Origin: Halomonas salipaludis
GTDB lineage: Bacteria > Pseudomonadota > Gammaproteobacteria > Pseudomonadales > Halomonadaceae
Direction: 5' to 3'
Length of the DNA: 64,000 bases
Assembly: GCF_002286975.1 (NCBI RefSeq)
Contig: NZ_NSKB01000007.1
Coordinates: 186,001-250,000 of the forward strand
The stretch's first letter is position 1; the number at the start of each line of letters is the position of its first letter. This document shows, piece by piece, positions 17,241-25,305 of this stretch. A program made the translations under genes and the position numbers. The notes under the pieces are model-generated. The model was not told where the DNA came from and ran no database searches. It saw nothing but the letters and a program-made list of their open reading frames with translations.

Positions 17241-18457
17241 TGTGATTCCCCCTCGTCGACACCCATGGCATCCAGCGGCGTACGCGGATGCAGATAGCCC
17301 TCCTGGGGCGACACCGAGGCCACCATGCGCGGCCCGGTGATCAGGATCGGCTGGCGCAGTTGGTGGTTCCAGGTGCGGTAGCTGACCGGGAGGCCCAGGT
17401 AGCCGGCGAGCTCGAACTCGTCGCTGAGCATGTAGTCGACCACCTCACCGCGCTCCACCGAGCCGGTGCGCGCAGCGGCCTCGCCCAGCGAGCGCACCGC
17501 CAACCAGGCGCCGAAGTCCTGGGGCGTCATCCAGCGCTCGGCGAGCTTCTCGAAGCGCCGCTGCAGCTGCACCGCGCCCCAGGATTCATGCGCGCGGTGC
17601 CAGGCGGTGGCCATCAGCCCCTGGGTGCCGGCCACCGGGCGTGGCAGCCAGGTCTGGTTGGGGAAGAACTCGCCGAAGTAGTCGGTCTCGTCGGAGATCA
17701 CCAGCACGTCGTGGTCGGCGAAGTCCTGGAGAAATACCGGGATCTCGCGCTGAATGTCGTGGAAACCGCCCTCGGAGCGCCGCGCCATGGCCTCATAGGG
17801 CCACATCTCCTCGCTGACCACCTCATGGCCGAAGCGCTCGGCGGCCTCACGCAGGGTCTCGGCGAACAGCCGATCCTGATCGGTGTTGCCGTAGACCAGC
17901 CCCCAGCGCTCCCACTGCTTGTAGCCGAGGAACTGCGCCAGGCCGTCGGCCAGCATGCGCCGGCTGGGCACGGTATGGAACAGCTGGGCATGGCACGCCT
18001 CGCTGCGCAGATGGTTATCCCGCGCCGCGGCGTTGAACACCACCCGCTCACCCAGCGCCTGGTGCTCGAGCACTGCACTCAGATCGTCGGCATTGAGCCC
18101 GCTGATGATCCAGTCGGCGCCCTGTTCGATCAGCTGTTCGAGGCCGGCGGTCACGTCGCCACCGGGCTCGACCATCGCTTCGACCAGCACGAACTCCTGG
18201 CCGAGAAACTGGCCGGTGGCGTTGTTGTCGTTGACTGCCAGGCGCGCGCCCTGGACGCCTTCATCATCGATTACCGGGTCGAGCACCGAGAGCGGCTCGA
18301 GATCGTCGGGCCGCTCCATGCCCAGATAGCCCAGGGTGATGGTGGCGACCTCTTCGTCCTGCGCCAGTACCGGGCCCGCCAGCGCCACGCCGGCGGCCAG
18401 CGAGCCCGCCACCAGCCAGCCCGCGAGCGGACGGGCCCCTACGTTATCAGCCCACAT
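17228..18457 (-). CDS. ABC substrate-binding protein of the PQQ alcohol dehydrogenase system
   Basis: A 409-residue exported type I periplasmic-binding fold protein (branched-chain-amino-acid-receptor-like). The signal peptide is residues 1-30 (GSLAAGVALAGPVLAQ), then GYLGMERPDDLEPLSVLDP, GARLAVNDNNATGQFLGQEF and the RMLADGLAQFLGYKQWERWG hinge region. GGGAG precedes the ATG at 18457; the GTG at 18463 would leave no spacing. It matches the substrate-binding member found with PQQ alcohol dehydrogenase ABC systems, although the permease is of ABC-2 (export) type. This unusual mix suggests a sensor or delivery role rather than classical uptake. Confidence 0.87.
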   Translation of the reverse strand: MWADNVGARPLAGWLVAGSLAAGVALAGPVLAQDEEVATITLGYLGMERPDDLEPLSVLDPVIDDEGVQGARLAVNDNNATGQFLGQEFVLVEAMVEPGGDVTAGLEQLIEQGADWIISGLNADDLSAVLEHQALGERVVFNAAARDNHLRSEACHAQLFHTVPSRRMLADGLAQFLGYKQWERWGLVYGNTDQDRLFAETLREAAERFGHEVVSEEMWPYEAMARRSEGGFHDIQREIPVFLQDFADHDVLVISDETDYFGEFFPNQTWLPRPVAGTQGLMATAWHRAHESWGAVQLQRRFEKLAERWMTPQDFGAWLAVRSLGEAAARTGSVERGEVVDYMLSDEFELAGYLGLPVSYRTWNHQLRQPILITGPRMVASVSPQEGYLHPRTPLDAMGVDEGESQCQF

Positions 18458-18517
18458 ATGCACTCCCTAGCGGGGATCACCCGCGCCTGTTGTTGTTTGC
18501 TAGTGCGACTAGCGGCC

Positions 18518-19168
18518 TTACATCCCGGCATCGATGATGCGCACCATCTGGCCGAGCCGTTCTTCGAGCAGATAGGGCTGCTCGCACAGCGCCGGCAGCG
18601 ACTGCTGGCGTGACTGGAAGGTGCGCTGCTCCCAGAACAGCGCCTTGGAAAGTTCCTCCTCCTGCGCGGGGTCGATGTCCTCCTCGGCGCGCAGCGCCTC
18701 GAGCTCATCGACCATCTCGGCAACCTTCTCGAGCCGTGCCACCTGGGCCCGCGAGGCACCGCGAATACGCTCGATGGTACGGCTACGCTCGCGCTGGGTG
18801 AGCTCGAAGAGCCCCGAAAACAGCAGCGTCAGGCGCTCCTCACGCTGCTCAGGGTCATCATCGGCAAGGCTGTCGACAAACTCGCTGACCCGCTGCATGG
18901 CGTCGTCGCTGCGGGTCTCGCGGGACATCGCGTAGCGCACCACGCGGCCCACCTCGTCGTCGTCCCACCACGCCTCCTCGACCTCGTCCAGCGGCGGCCC
19001 GGTCCAGATCGCGCCCCACGCCAACTCCGGTACCAGACGCTGCACGCAAGGCCAGTCGGGGGGGCCGGTGGCGGCGCGCTGGGCCTCGGCGGGCGGCGGT
19101 GATGCCAGCGCCAGCAGCAGCCCAAGCGGCAGACCCATTATCAGAGCGGAGATGTGGGAGGCTTTCAT
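18518..19168 (-). CDS. Uncharacterised exported helical protein in the xox operon
   Basis: A 216-residue protein with a signal peptide (residues 1-29, LGLLLALASPPPAEAQ). A Trp/Pro-rich start follows (GPPDWPCVQRLVPELAWGAIW), then a long charged, probably coiled-coil region (about 85-175, EQREERLTLLFSGLFELTQR, ARLEKVAEMVDELEALRAEE). It has two cysteines, in WPCVQR and LPALCEQ. It overlaps the XoxJ-like gene by four bases (ATGA) and is followed by the ABC receptor gene, so it is an integral operon member. I recognise no named family. Confidence 0.8.
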   Translation of the reverse strand: MKASHISALIMGLPLGLLLALASPPPAEAQRAATGPPDWPCVQRLVPELAWGAIWTGPPLDEVEEAWWDDDEVGRVVRYAMSRETRSDDAMQRVSEFVDSLADDDPEQREERLTLLFSGLFELTQRERSRTIERIRGASRAQVARLEKVAEMVDELEALRAEEDIDPAQEEELSKALFWEQRTFQSRQQSLPALCEQPYLLEERLGQMVRIIDAGM

Positions 19169-20016
19169 GATGTCTCCTCCGCATTGAGCGAGGCCGAATC
19201 GAGCGGCTCACCGCGGCGGTCGAGCAGCGGCACCTGGTACTCGACCAGGATGGCGTTGATCTCATCCTGATGGCGGTCGATGAAGTCGTTGATCCAGTCC
19301 TTCCACTGCGGCTCGCCGCGGCGGATGCCCATGGTGATGCGAAAATCCAGGCGCACGTCGCTATCGTCCTCATGCAGCGGCAGCACCTTGAGCGGCGGAT
19401 CGTGCCGCGCGGCGAAGTAGCCGGCCATCGGCCCCCAGATCACCGCACCGTCCAGGCTGCCGTTGGCCACGTCGGCGATGGCGTCGCGCACCGGGGCACG
19501 CTCGCGGGTATCGACCTGCAGCAGGTAGTTGCGCACCGTGGCGCCACTGCGACGCAGCGGCACAATGGGCGGCGTCTCGGCGATCACGCCGATATCGAGC
19601 CCTTTGAGTGCCGGATCGTCGAGGCGTGTCACGTCGGCGTCGAAGTCCGCCGGCACCACCAGCGCATACACCGAGCGGTAGTATTCATTGGTGTTCTGCA
19701 GGTGCTCGTAGCCCGCCACAACACCGATCATCACGTCGCAGACGCGCAGTTCCAGGGTATTGCGCACGAAGCCCATGACCTGCGGCGCCCAGACGTAGCG
19801 TAGCGGCACATCAAGATCGTCGGCCATCAGCTCGGCGATACGGTTCTCGAAGCCCTCACCGGCACTGTTGGTGAACGGTAAGTTGTTACCATCGGCGCAG
19901 ACCCGCAGCTGGTCGCGCTCGTAGAGCTCGGGCAGGTCGGCATGGACCGAGCCGATACCCTGGGTCAGCAGCCAGGCTGCCGCCGTCAGACATGTCAGGG
20001 AACCACGAAACCTCAT
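19165..20016 (-). CDS. xoxJ: XoxJ/MoxJ-like quinoprotein-associated periplasmic protein
   Basis: A 283-residue periplasmic-binding fold protein (SBP type II) of the MoxJ/XoxJ group, which helps activate or assemble PQQ methanol dehydrogenases. Signal peptide SLTCLTAAAWLLTQGIGSVH, then ELYERDQLRVCADGNNLPFT, GFENRIAELMADDLDVPLRY and LRVCDVMIGVVAGYEHLQNT. The two cysteines in RVCAD and RVCDV are typical. The frame is open 79 codons further upstream, but the ATG at 20016 with GGAGA starts the signal peptide. It lies directly after the XoxG-like cytochrome, the canonical xoxF-G-J order. Confidence 0.88.
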   Translation of the reverse strand: MRFRGSLTCLTAAAWLLTQGIGSVHADLPELYERDQLRVCADGNNLPFTNSAGEGFENRIAELMADDLDVPLRYVWAPQVMGFVRNTLELRVCDVMIGVVAGYEHLQNTNEYYRSVYALVVPADFDADVTRLDDPALKGLDIGVIAETPPIVPLRRSGATVRNYLLQVDTRERAPVRDAIADVANGSLDGAVIWGPMAGYFAARHDPPLKVLPLHEDDSDVRLDFRITMGIRRGEPQWKDWINDFIDRHQDEINAILVEYQVPLLDRRGEPLDSASLNAEETS

Positions 20017-20080
20017 GACGCTCTCCACTTGCCAAGGTGCAGGGGCATTGCTTACGCCTGGCGGAACAAGGGCCGCCGCG

Positions 20081-20626
20081 TCAAGATGCGTCGTCGTCCA
20101 GCGCTTCTTCTTCCTCCAGCGTCTCGTCGCTGACCTCAACCTCGAGGCGTTCAATGATCTGCGGGCGCCCGCGACCGATATCGCCGGCTGCGCGACCGCG
20201 CATGTAGCTGTAGATGTTTTCGATATTGCCGAGCACGTAGGGGTCGTCGGCAAATGCCGGCATCACCTGGCCCGGCTGTACTTCACGGCCGCCGGCAATG
20301 GTGCGGGCAAATTCGGCGAAATCGCGCCGTTCCGAGGCGCGCACCAGGCTGGGGGCAAACGAAGAGCCCAGGCCGTCGGGTCCATGGCAGGCCTGGCAAG
20401 AGCGGGTATAGGCGATATAGCCATCATAGGTGTCGGGATCGACCCTGCCGTCCTCGGCCAGGTATTCACCGGCGGCGCTGGTATCGACGGCGCCACCGTT
20501 GTCTTTGTCGTTGTCACTGCCGGCCAGGGCCAGCGTGGAAATGCTCAGGCCGGCGGCCATCAGGGCGGCGACCAGCGAGGTGGTGGAAAAACGCAACGTC
20601 TGGCGTGACGCGAAGACTCTAATCAT
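20081..20626 (-). CDS. xoxG: XoxG-like cytochrome c (methanol-metabolism related)
   Basis: A 181-residue exported monohaem cytochrome of the 'c-type cytochrome, methanol metabolism-related' group, the electron acceptor of XoxF-type dehydrogenases. It has a signal peptide (to about residue 36), GRVDPDTYDGYIAYTRS, haem site C77-QACH, GPDGLGSSFAPSLV, and a likely axial methionine in QVMPAFADDPYV. The C-terminus is a very acidic tail (EVSDETLEEEEALDDD), unusual for a soluble carrier and possibly involved in docking or metal binding. It follows xoxF after a 164-base spacer that contains two perfect hairpins. Confidence 0.9.
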   Translation of the reverse strand: MIRVFASRQTLRFSTTSLVAALMAAGLSISTLALAGSDNDKDNGGAVDTSAAGEYLAEDGRVDPDTYDGYIAYTRSCQACHGPDGLGSSFAPSLVRASERRDFAEFARTIAGGREVQPGQVMPAFADDPYVLGNIENIYSYMRGRAAGDIGRGRPQIIERLEVEVSDETLEEEEALDDDAS

Positions 20627-20644
20627 GTGCGTGCCCTTACTGTT

Positions 20645-20677
20645 CGAACGCTGCCGCGAGCCTTGCGGCAGCGTTCG
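20645..20677 (-). other. 13-bp stem-loop upstream of xoxG
   Basis: CGAACGCTGCCGC (20645-20657) pairs perfectly with GCGGCAGCGTTCG (20665-20677) around a 7-base loop. It stands about 20 bases before the xoxG start in the xoxF-xoxG spacer. No T-run follows, so it is more likely an mRNA processing or stability element than a simple terminator. Confidence 0.55.
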
Positions 20678-20756
20678 TTATCTGGCCGGGCGGCGCCCGG
20701 CGCCATTTGTCATTGTGTCGCCGTTAGGGACTTGCAGCTCCTTGCAGGAGAGGTCT

Positions 20757-20781
20757 GCCATGGCGCAAGGCGCCATGGCAG
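20757..20781 (-). other. 11-bp stem-loop just downstream of xoxF
   Basis: TGCCATGGCGC pairs perfectly with GCGCCATGGCA around a 3-base loop, starting 10 bases after the xoxF stop. There is no T-tract. It may stabilise the 3' end of the xoxF message or partly terminate so that xoxF is made in excess of xoxG. Confidence 0.55.
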
Positions 20782-20790
20782 TCACTGCGT

Positions 20791-22623
20791 TCAGGCGTCG
20801 GGCAGTTCGAACACGGTCAGCACGCCGCCCAGTTCGGTGTAGTCCTCAAGGGCAGAGAACACACCCACCGCACCGAGACCTTCCTCGGGATCCTCGAGCC
20901 CTGCCGCCAGACCGATGCCGGCCCAGCCGCCGACCCCGGAGAGCACGGCGATGTACTGCTTGCCCTCATGGCGGAAGGTATTGACGTTACCGATGATCCC
21001 GGATGGGGTCTTGAAGCGCCACAGCTCTTCGCCGGTCTCGATATCCACCGCCTTCACGTAGCCCTCGAGAGTGCCGTAGAAGGCCAGATCACCGGCAGTG
21101 GTCAGCGCGCCGCTCCATACCGCGAAGCGTTCGTCGACTTCCCATACCACTTCCCCGGCGACCGGATCCCAGGCCATGAAGCTGCCCATGCGGCCTTCCA
21201 TGCCACCGTTCTCCACCGGTGCCGGCATCATGGTCAGGGTTGCACCCACATAGGGCTGGCCCGCCACATAGTCGGTCTCGAAGGGCTCATAGTTCATGCA
21301 GATGCGGTTGATACCAGCATAGATCAGGCCTGTCTTCGGCGAGAACGAGCTCGGCTGCATGTTCTTGGCGCCCATCGCAGTGGGGCAGATATCGGTGGTA
21401 TTGACGTCCACCCCCTGAGTGAAGGGGCTGAACTCATCGGCGACGACCGGACGCCCGGTCTCCATGTCGTAGTGGGTGGCCCAGTTGGTTTCCGGGGCAA
21501 ATTTCTCGACGGTGAGCAGCTCGCCGGTCTCGCGATCCATCAGGAAACCGAAGCCGGTGCGGTCGATGATCGACAGGCCCTTGCGGGTCTCGCCATCGAC
21601 CTCGACGTCGATCAGCACGTTCTCGTTGACGCCGTCATAGTCCCACTCGTCGAACGGTACCTTCTGGTAGACCCACTTGGTCTCGCCGGTATTAGGATCG
21701 CGGGCGAATACCGTGATGCCCCACTTGTTATCCGCCGGCTCACCATCGATGGCGCGCTGATCGGGGTTCCAGGTGCCCGGGTTACCGGTACCGTAGTAGA
21801 TCAGGTCGAGCTCGGGATCATAGGTTACCCAGCCCCAGGGCGCGCCACCGCCGCGCTCCCACTCGCCGTCGGGCCAGGTGGTCACGCCGAGGTCGGCCTC
21901 GCCGATCGGCTCGCCCATCATCAGGGTGGTTTCCGGGTCGATCAGCACATCGGAATCGGGACCCTGGGAGTAGCCGCGCCAGGCCATCTCGCCAGTCTCG
22001 ATGTCGTAGGCGGTGAGGTGGCCACGGATACCGTATTCACCACCGCTGACCCCGACGATGACCTTGTCATGCACCACCAGCGGCGACATGGTCATGGTCT
22101 CGCCCTGGGTGTGGTCGCCGTTGCTGACTTCCCACAGCACCTCGCCATCCTCAGCGTTGAGTGCCACCACGGTGTTGTCGGCCTGGTTGAGGAAGATCTT
22201 GCCGTCGGCGTAGGCCACGCCGCGATTGACGGTATCGCAGCACATCACCGGAATGACGCGCGAGTCCTGATCCGGTTCGTAGGACCAGATCACCCGGCCA
22301 TCCTCTTCCAGATCGAGTGCGAACACCTTGTTGGGGAAGGGCGTGTGGATATAGAGCCGGCCGTCGCCGACGTACAGCGGCCCGCCTTCATGGCCACGCA
22401 GCACGCCGGTAGAGAACTGCCAGGCGGGCCGCAGGTTGCTGACGTTGTCGCGGTTGATGTCACTGAGGTTGCTGTAGCGGTGGCCTTGGTAGTTACCGAG
22501 CTGGGTGGCCCATAGGTCATCGTTTTCGAGTAGTTCCATCAGGCTGTCATTGGCGTGGGTAGTCGCCGCTGTGACAGCCAGAAGCCCCGCAGCTGCGAGT
22601 GCGCAGCTCATCTTGAGATGCAT
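20791..22623 (-). CDS. xoxF: Lanthanide-type PQQ-dependent methanol/alcohol dehydrogenase (XoxF-like)
   Basis: A 610-residue periplasmic eight-bladed quinoprotein that oxidises methanol or other short alcohols and passes electrons to cytochrome c. Visible marks: signal peptide (to about residue 24), vicinal disulfide C128-C129 in VMCCDTVNRG, and a C-terminal propeller with FYGTLEGYVKAVDIETGEEL and LSGVGGWAGIGLAAGLEDPE. The active site is DEWDYDGVNE at residues 325-334. Asp330 replaces the alanine of calcium MxaF enzymes and is the extra lanthanide ligand of XoxF/ExaF enzymes. No small-subunit (mxaI) gene is nearby, as expected for XoxF. The frame is open upstream, but AGGAGA fixes the ATG at 22623. 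XoxG- and XoxJ-like genes follow and the PQQ genes are divergent. Ethanol-type specificity is not fully excluded. Confidence 0.93.
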   Translation of the reverse strand: MHLKMSCALAAAGLLAVTAATTHANDSLMELLENDDLWATQLGNYQGHRYSNLSDINRDNVSNLRPAWQFSTGVLRGHEGGPLYVGDGRLYIHTPFPNKVFALDLEEDGRVIWSYEPDQDSRVIPVMCCDTVNRGVAYADGKIFLNQADNTVVALNAEDGEVLWEVSNGDHTQGETMTMSPLVVHDKVIVGVSGGEYGIRGHLTAYDIETGEMAWRGYSQGPDSDVLIDPETTLMMGEPIGEADLGVTTWPDGEWERGGGAPWGWVTYDPELDLIYYGTGNPGTWNPDQRAIDGEPADNKWGITVFARDPNTGETKWVYQKVPFDEWDYDGVNENVLIDVEVDGETRKGLSIIDRTGFGFLMDRETGELLTVEKFAPETNWATHYDMETGRPVVADEFSPFTQGVDVNTTDICPTAMGAKNMQPSSFSPKTGLIYAGINRICMNYEPFETDYVAGQPYVGATLTMMPAPVENGGMEGRMGSFMAWDPVAGEVVWEVDERFAVWSGALTTAGDLAFYGTLEGYVKAVDIETGEELWRFKTPSGIIGNVNTFRHEGKQYIAVLSGVGGWAGIGLAAGLEDPEEGLGAVGVFSALEDYTELGGVLTVFELPDA

Positions 22624-22647
22624 GGCGTTGTCTCCTAGCACTGAAGG

Positions 22648-22682
22648 TGCATCCCCTCGCCCGGGACTGGGCCACGGATGCA
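22648..22682 (-). promoter_or_regulatory. Nested stem-loop in the xoxF 5' leader
   Basis: TGCATCC (22648-22654) pairs with GGATGCA (22676-22682), and inside it GCCC (22659-22662) pairs with GGGC (22669-22672). The structure ends about 12 bases before the xoxF ribosome site, so it would lie in the transcript leader if transcription starts further out. A regulatory role is inferred only. Confidence 0.4.
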
Positions 22683-23010
22683 TCTTTCATTGTTATGGTA
22701 TTCCTAACAGCACACTCCAGGTCTAGCACAAGAAACCGCCTTGCACCGGGGTGTTAGCATAGGTTTTCGCCTTCTGGAACGGTCAAAAGACTTTTGCTGT
22801 GGCGGCATAATCCGCAAAAAGTATCCCGCCTCACTGAAAAGTCCCCGTAATCTCATGCTTTATAAGCGATACCGGGATCGCACGCCATTTGCCAAACGCC
22901 CTGCCCAGCGCCGAGCCCTGCAGCATGCGACTTAGGTAGCAAGGCGTGGAACCCACAACGTGCTTTACTGGTCAATGCAGTACACATCCACCGCCAACAG
23001 GAGTGTTCCT
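22683..23010. promoter_or_regulatory. Divergent xoxF / pqqA promoter region
   Basis: The gap between the divergent xoxF and pqqA starts has no credible gene. It is less GC-rich than its surroundings in 22760-22880, as expected for promoters, but I could not assign convincing -35/-10 boxes. Both transcripts must start here, so joint control of the enzyme and its cofactor is plausible. Confidence 0.5.
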
Positions 23011-23082
23011 ATGTGGACCAAGCCGACCTATCAGGATCTGCGCCTAGGCTTCGAAGTCACGCTCTATATCTCCAATCGCTGA
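23011..23082 (+). CDS. pqqA: PQQ precursor peptide PqqA
   Basis: A 23-residue peptide, [20 protein letters not shown] plus SNR. The conserved E15-V-T-L-Y19 is the Glu/Tyr pair that PqqE cross-links to build pyrroloquinoline quinone. AGGAG is seven bases before the ATG. It is the first gene of pqqABCDEF and is separated from pqqB by a terminator-like hairpin. Confidence 0.97.
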   Translation: MWTKPTYQDLRLGFEVTLYISNR

Positions 23083-23097
23083 TCACGGCCTACTGGT

Positions 23098-23130
23098 AAG
23101 ACGCTCCGATTTTCGGGGCGTCTTGCTTTT
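23098..23130 (+). terminator. Terminator/attenuator between pqqA and pqqB
   Basis: AAGACGCTCCGA (23098-23109) pairs with TCGGGGCGTCTT (23113-23124), with one T-G pair, around a TTT loop and followed by GCTTTT. It starts 16 bases after the pqqA stop and should release most transcripts there, leaving partial read-through into pqqB. Confidence 0.8.
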
Positions 23131-23228
23131 GGCAGGTATGAAATGCCGGCGGTTGATGATTAGCTTCGCCTCAAGACTTCATTAACGGTGTGCCATTCGC
23201 GGCACACAGCAAGACGCCGGGAGGTGGT

Positions 23229-24158
23229 ATGCAGATACTGGTACTCGGGGCAGCGGCAGGCGGCGGCTTTCCACAGTGGAACTGTAATTGCCGACTGTGC
23301 CGCGGCGTACGCGACGGCAGCATCGAGGCCACCCCGCGCACCCAGTCGTCGATCGCCATCAGCAGCGACGGCGAGCGCTGGCTGCTGTGCAACGCCTCAC
23401 CGGATATCCGCGCCCAGCTGGCCGCCAACCCCGAGCTGCACCCCAAGCGCATTCCCCGCGACAGCGGCATCTCCGGGGTGGTGCTGATGGATGCCCAGAT
23501 CGATCACGCCACCGGCCTGCTGTCGCTGCGCGAAGGCTGCCCGTTCGAGGTGTGGTGCACCCCCAATGTGCATCAGGACCTGAGCACCGGCTTTCCGCTG
23601 TTCCGCATGCTCGAGCACTGGCAGGGCGGACTCGAGTGGCAGCGCATCGGCATCGACGACGGCCACTGGGAGGCCGAGTTCAAGGTGCCGGCCTGCCCGG
23701 GGCTGACCTTTACCGCGGTGGCCTTGACCAGCAATGCGCCGCCCTACTCGCCGCGCCGTGGTGCGCCGACGCCGGGCGACAATATCGGCCTGATGGTCGA
23801 GGACGCCAGCCGTGGCACGCGGCTGTTCTATGCGCCTGGCCTGGGCGAACTCGACGAGCGCACCCGCGGTTATCTGCAGCAGGCCGACTGCATCATGGTC
23901 GACGGCACCCTGTGGCAGGACGACGAGCTGATCCAGGCCGGCGTGGGCCGCGCTACCGGCCGCGACATGGGCCATCTGGCACTGTCCGGCGAGCACGGCC
24001 TGCTTAGCGAGTTCGAGGCCTTGCCCGATTCCACCCGGCGCGTGCTGATACATATCAACAACACCAACCCGATTCTCGACGAGCGCTCCGAGCAGCGCGC
24101 CGAGCTCACCGCGCGCGGCATCGAAGTGGCCTTCGACGGCATGCGCCTGGAGGTGTGA
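23229..24158 (+). CDS. pqqB: PQQ biosynthesis protein PqqB
   Basis: A 309-residue metallo-beta-lactamase-fold protein needed in PQQ synthesis, proposed to hydroxylate the cross-linked peptide's tyrosine. It begins [20 protein letters not shown], with NCRLCRGV and the [16 protein letters not shown] segment typical of PqqB, and it ends with [19 protein letters not shown]. The frame is open 13 codons earlier, but GGAGG stands before the ATG at 23229. Length and motifs are normal. Confidence 0.95.
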   Translation: MQILVLGAAAGGGFPQWNCNCRLCRGVRDGSIEATPRTQSSIAISSDGERWLLCNASPDIRAQLAANPELHPKRIPRDSGISGVVLMDAQIDHATGLLSLREGCPFEVWCTPNVHQDLSTGFPLFRMLEHWQGGLEWQRIGIDDGHWEAEFKVPACPGLTFTAVALTSNAPPYSPRRGAPTPGDNIGLMVEDASRGTRLFYAPGLGELDERTRGYLQQADCIMVDGTLWQDDELIQAGVGRATGRDMGHLALSGEHGLLSEFEALPDSTRRVLIHINNTNPILDERSEQRAELTARGIEVAFDGMRLEV

Positions 24159-24241
24159 ACCCTCACCCGCAATCCCGCGTCACAGATAACTAACACCTGT
24201 CACAAATAATAATAGTGCTGTTGCCTGCCAGGGAGCCTTAT

Positions 24242-25021
24242 ATGACCGCCATCGCATCAACGCTAAGCGACACTTCGGGAGAGGCCATGAGCCCCGACGC
24301 CTTCCGCCAGGCGCTGCTGGCCAAGGGCGACTACTACCATATCCATCACCCCTACCAGGTCGATATGGCGGCGGGCCGCGCCACGCCCGAGCAGCTGCGC
24401 GGCTGGGTGGCCAACCGCTTCTACTATCAGATCAATATTCCCCAGAAGGACGCCGCGCTGCTGGCCAACTGCCCGGACGCCGCGACCCGGCGGCGCTGGA
24501 TACAGAGATTGCTCGACCACGACGGCCACGACGATGACGGCGGCGGCATCGAGGCCTGGCTGACCCTCGGCGAAGCCGTGGGCCTGTCCCGCGACGAGCT
24601 GTGGTCCCAGGAGCACGTGCTGCCCGGAGTGCGCTTCGCGGTGGACGCCTACGTCAACTTCGTGCGCCGCGCCGACTGGCGCGAGGCGGCGATCTCATCG
24701 CTCACCGAACTGTTCGCGCCAGAGGCCCACAAGAGCCGCCTGGACACCTGGCCGACCCACTATCCGTGGATCGACGAGGCCGGCTACGGCTACTTCCGCA
24801 AGCGCCTCAAGGAGGCGCGACGTGACGTCGACCATGGCCTGGAGGTGGCCCTCGCCGTGTGCACCACCCGCGCCGCCCAGGAGCGTGCGCTGGAGATCCT
24901 GCAGTTCAAGCTCGACGTGCTGTGGAGCATGCTCGACGCCATGACCCTGGCCTACCAGCTCGAGCGGCCGCCCTACCACAGCGTGACCGACCAGCGCGTC
25001 TATCACCGGGGGCTAGCATGA
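24242..25021 (+). CDS. pqqC: Pyrroloquinoline-quinone synthase PqqC
   Basis: A 259-residue cofactor-free oxidase that closes the ring and carries out the final eight-electron oxidation to PQQ. It has the PqqC signature [38 protein letters not shown] and [18 protein letters not shown], including the active-site histidines and Arg/Tyr residues. GGGAG precedes the ATG at 24242. The stop overlaps the pqqD start (ATGA). Confidence 0.96.
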   Translation: MTAIASTLSDTSGEAMSPDAFRQALLAKGDYYHIHHPYQVDMAAGRATPEQLRGWVANRFYYQINIPQKDAALLANCPDAATRRRWIQRLLDHDGHDDDGGGIEAWLTLGEAVGLSRDELWSQEHVLPGVRFAVDAYVNFVRRADWREAAISSLTELFAPEAHKSRLDTWPTHYPWIDEAGYGYFRKRLKEARRDVDHGLEVALAVCTTRAAQERALEILQFKLDVLWSMLDAMTLAYQLERPPYHSVTDQRVYHRGLA

Positions 25022-25305
25022 ATCAGGACTCTGACAGCAGCCGTGTCTATTACCTGCGCCGCGGCTGGCGACTACAGTGGGAAGAGGCCCAGCAGCGCCA
25101 CGTGCTGCTCTACCCCGAGGGTATGGTCAAACTCAACGACAGCGCCGGGGCGATTCTCGGCCAGCTCGACGGCCAGCGCGACGTCGCCACGCTGATCGAG
25201 CGGCTGCAGGCGCAGTTCCCCGAGGCCCCCGACGGGGCCATCGCCGAGGACGTGCACGCCTTCCTCGCCGACGCTCAGCAACAAGGCTGGATCCAGCATG
25301 ACTGA
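25018..25305 (+). CDS. pqqD: PQQ biosynthesis peptide chaperone PqqD
   Basis: A 95-residue RRE-type chaperone that binds PqqA and presents it to PqqE. It contains [40 protein letters not shown] and [16 protein letters not shown], the standard PqqD pattern. It overlaps pqqC by four bases and pqqE by eight, so the three are tightly coupled. Confidence 0.95.
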   Translation: MNQDSDSSRVYYLRRGWRLQWEEAQQRHVLLYPEGMVKLNDSAGAILGQLDGQRDVATLIERLQAQFPEAPDGAIAEDVHAFLADAQQQGWIQHD

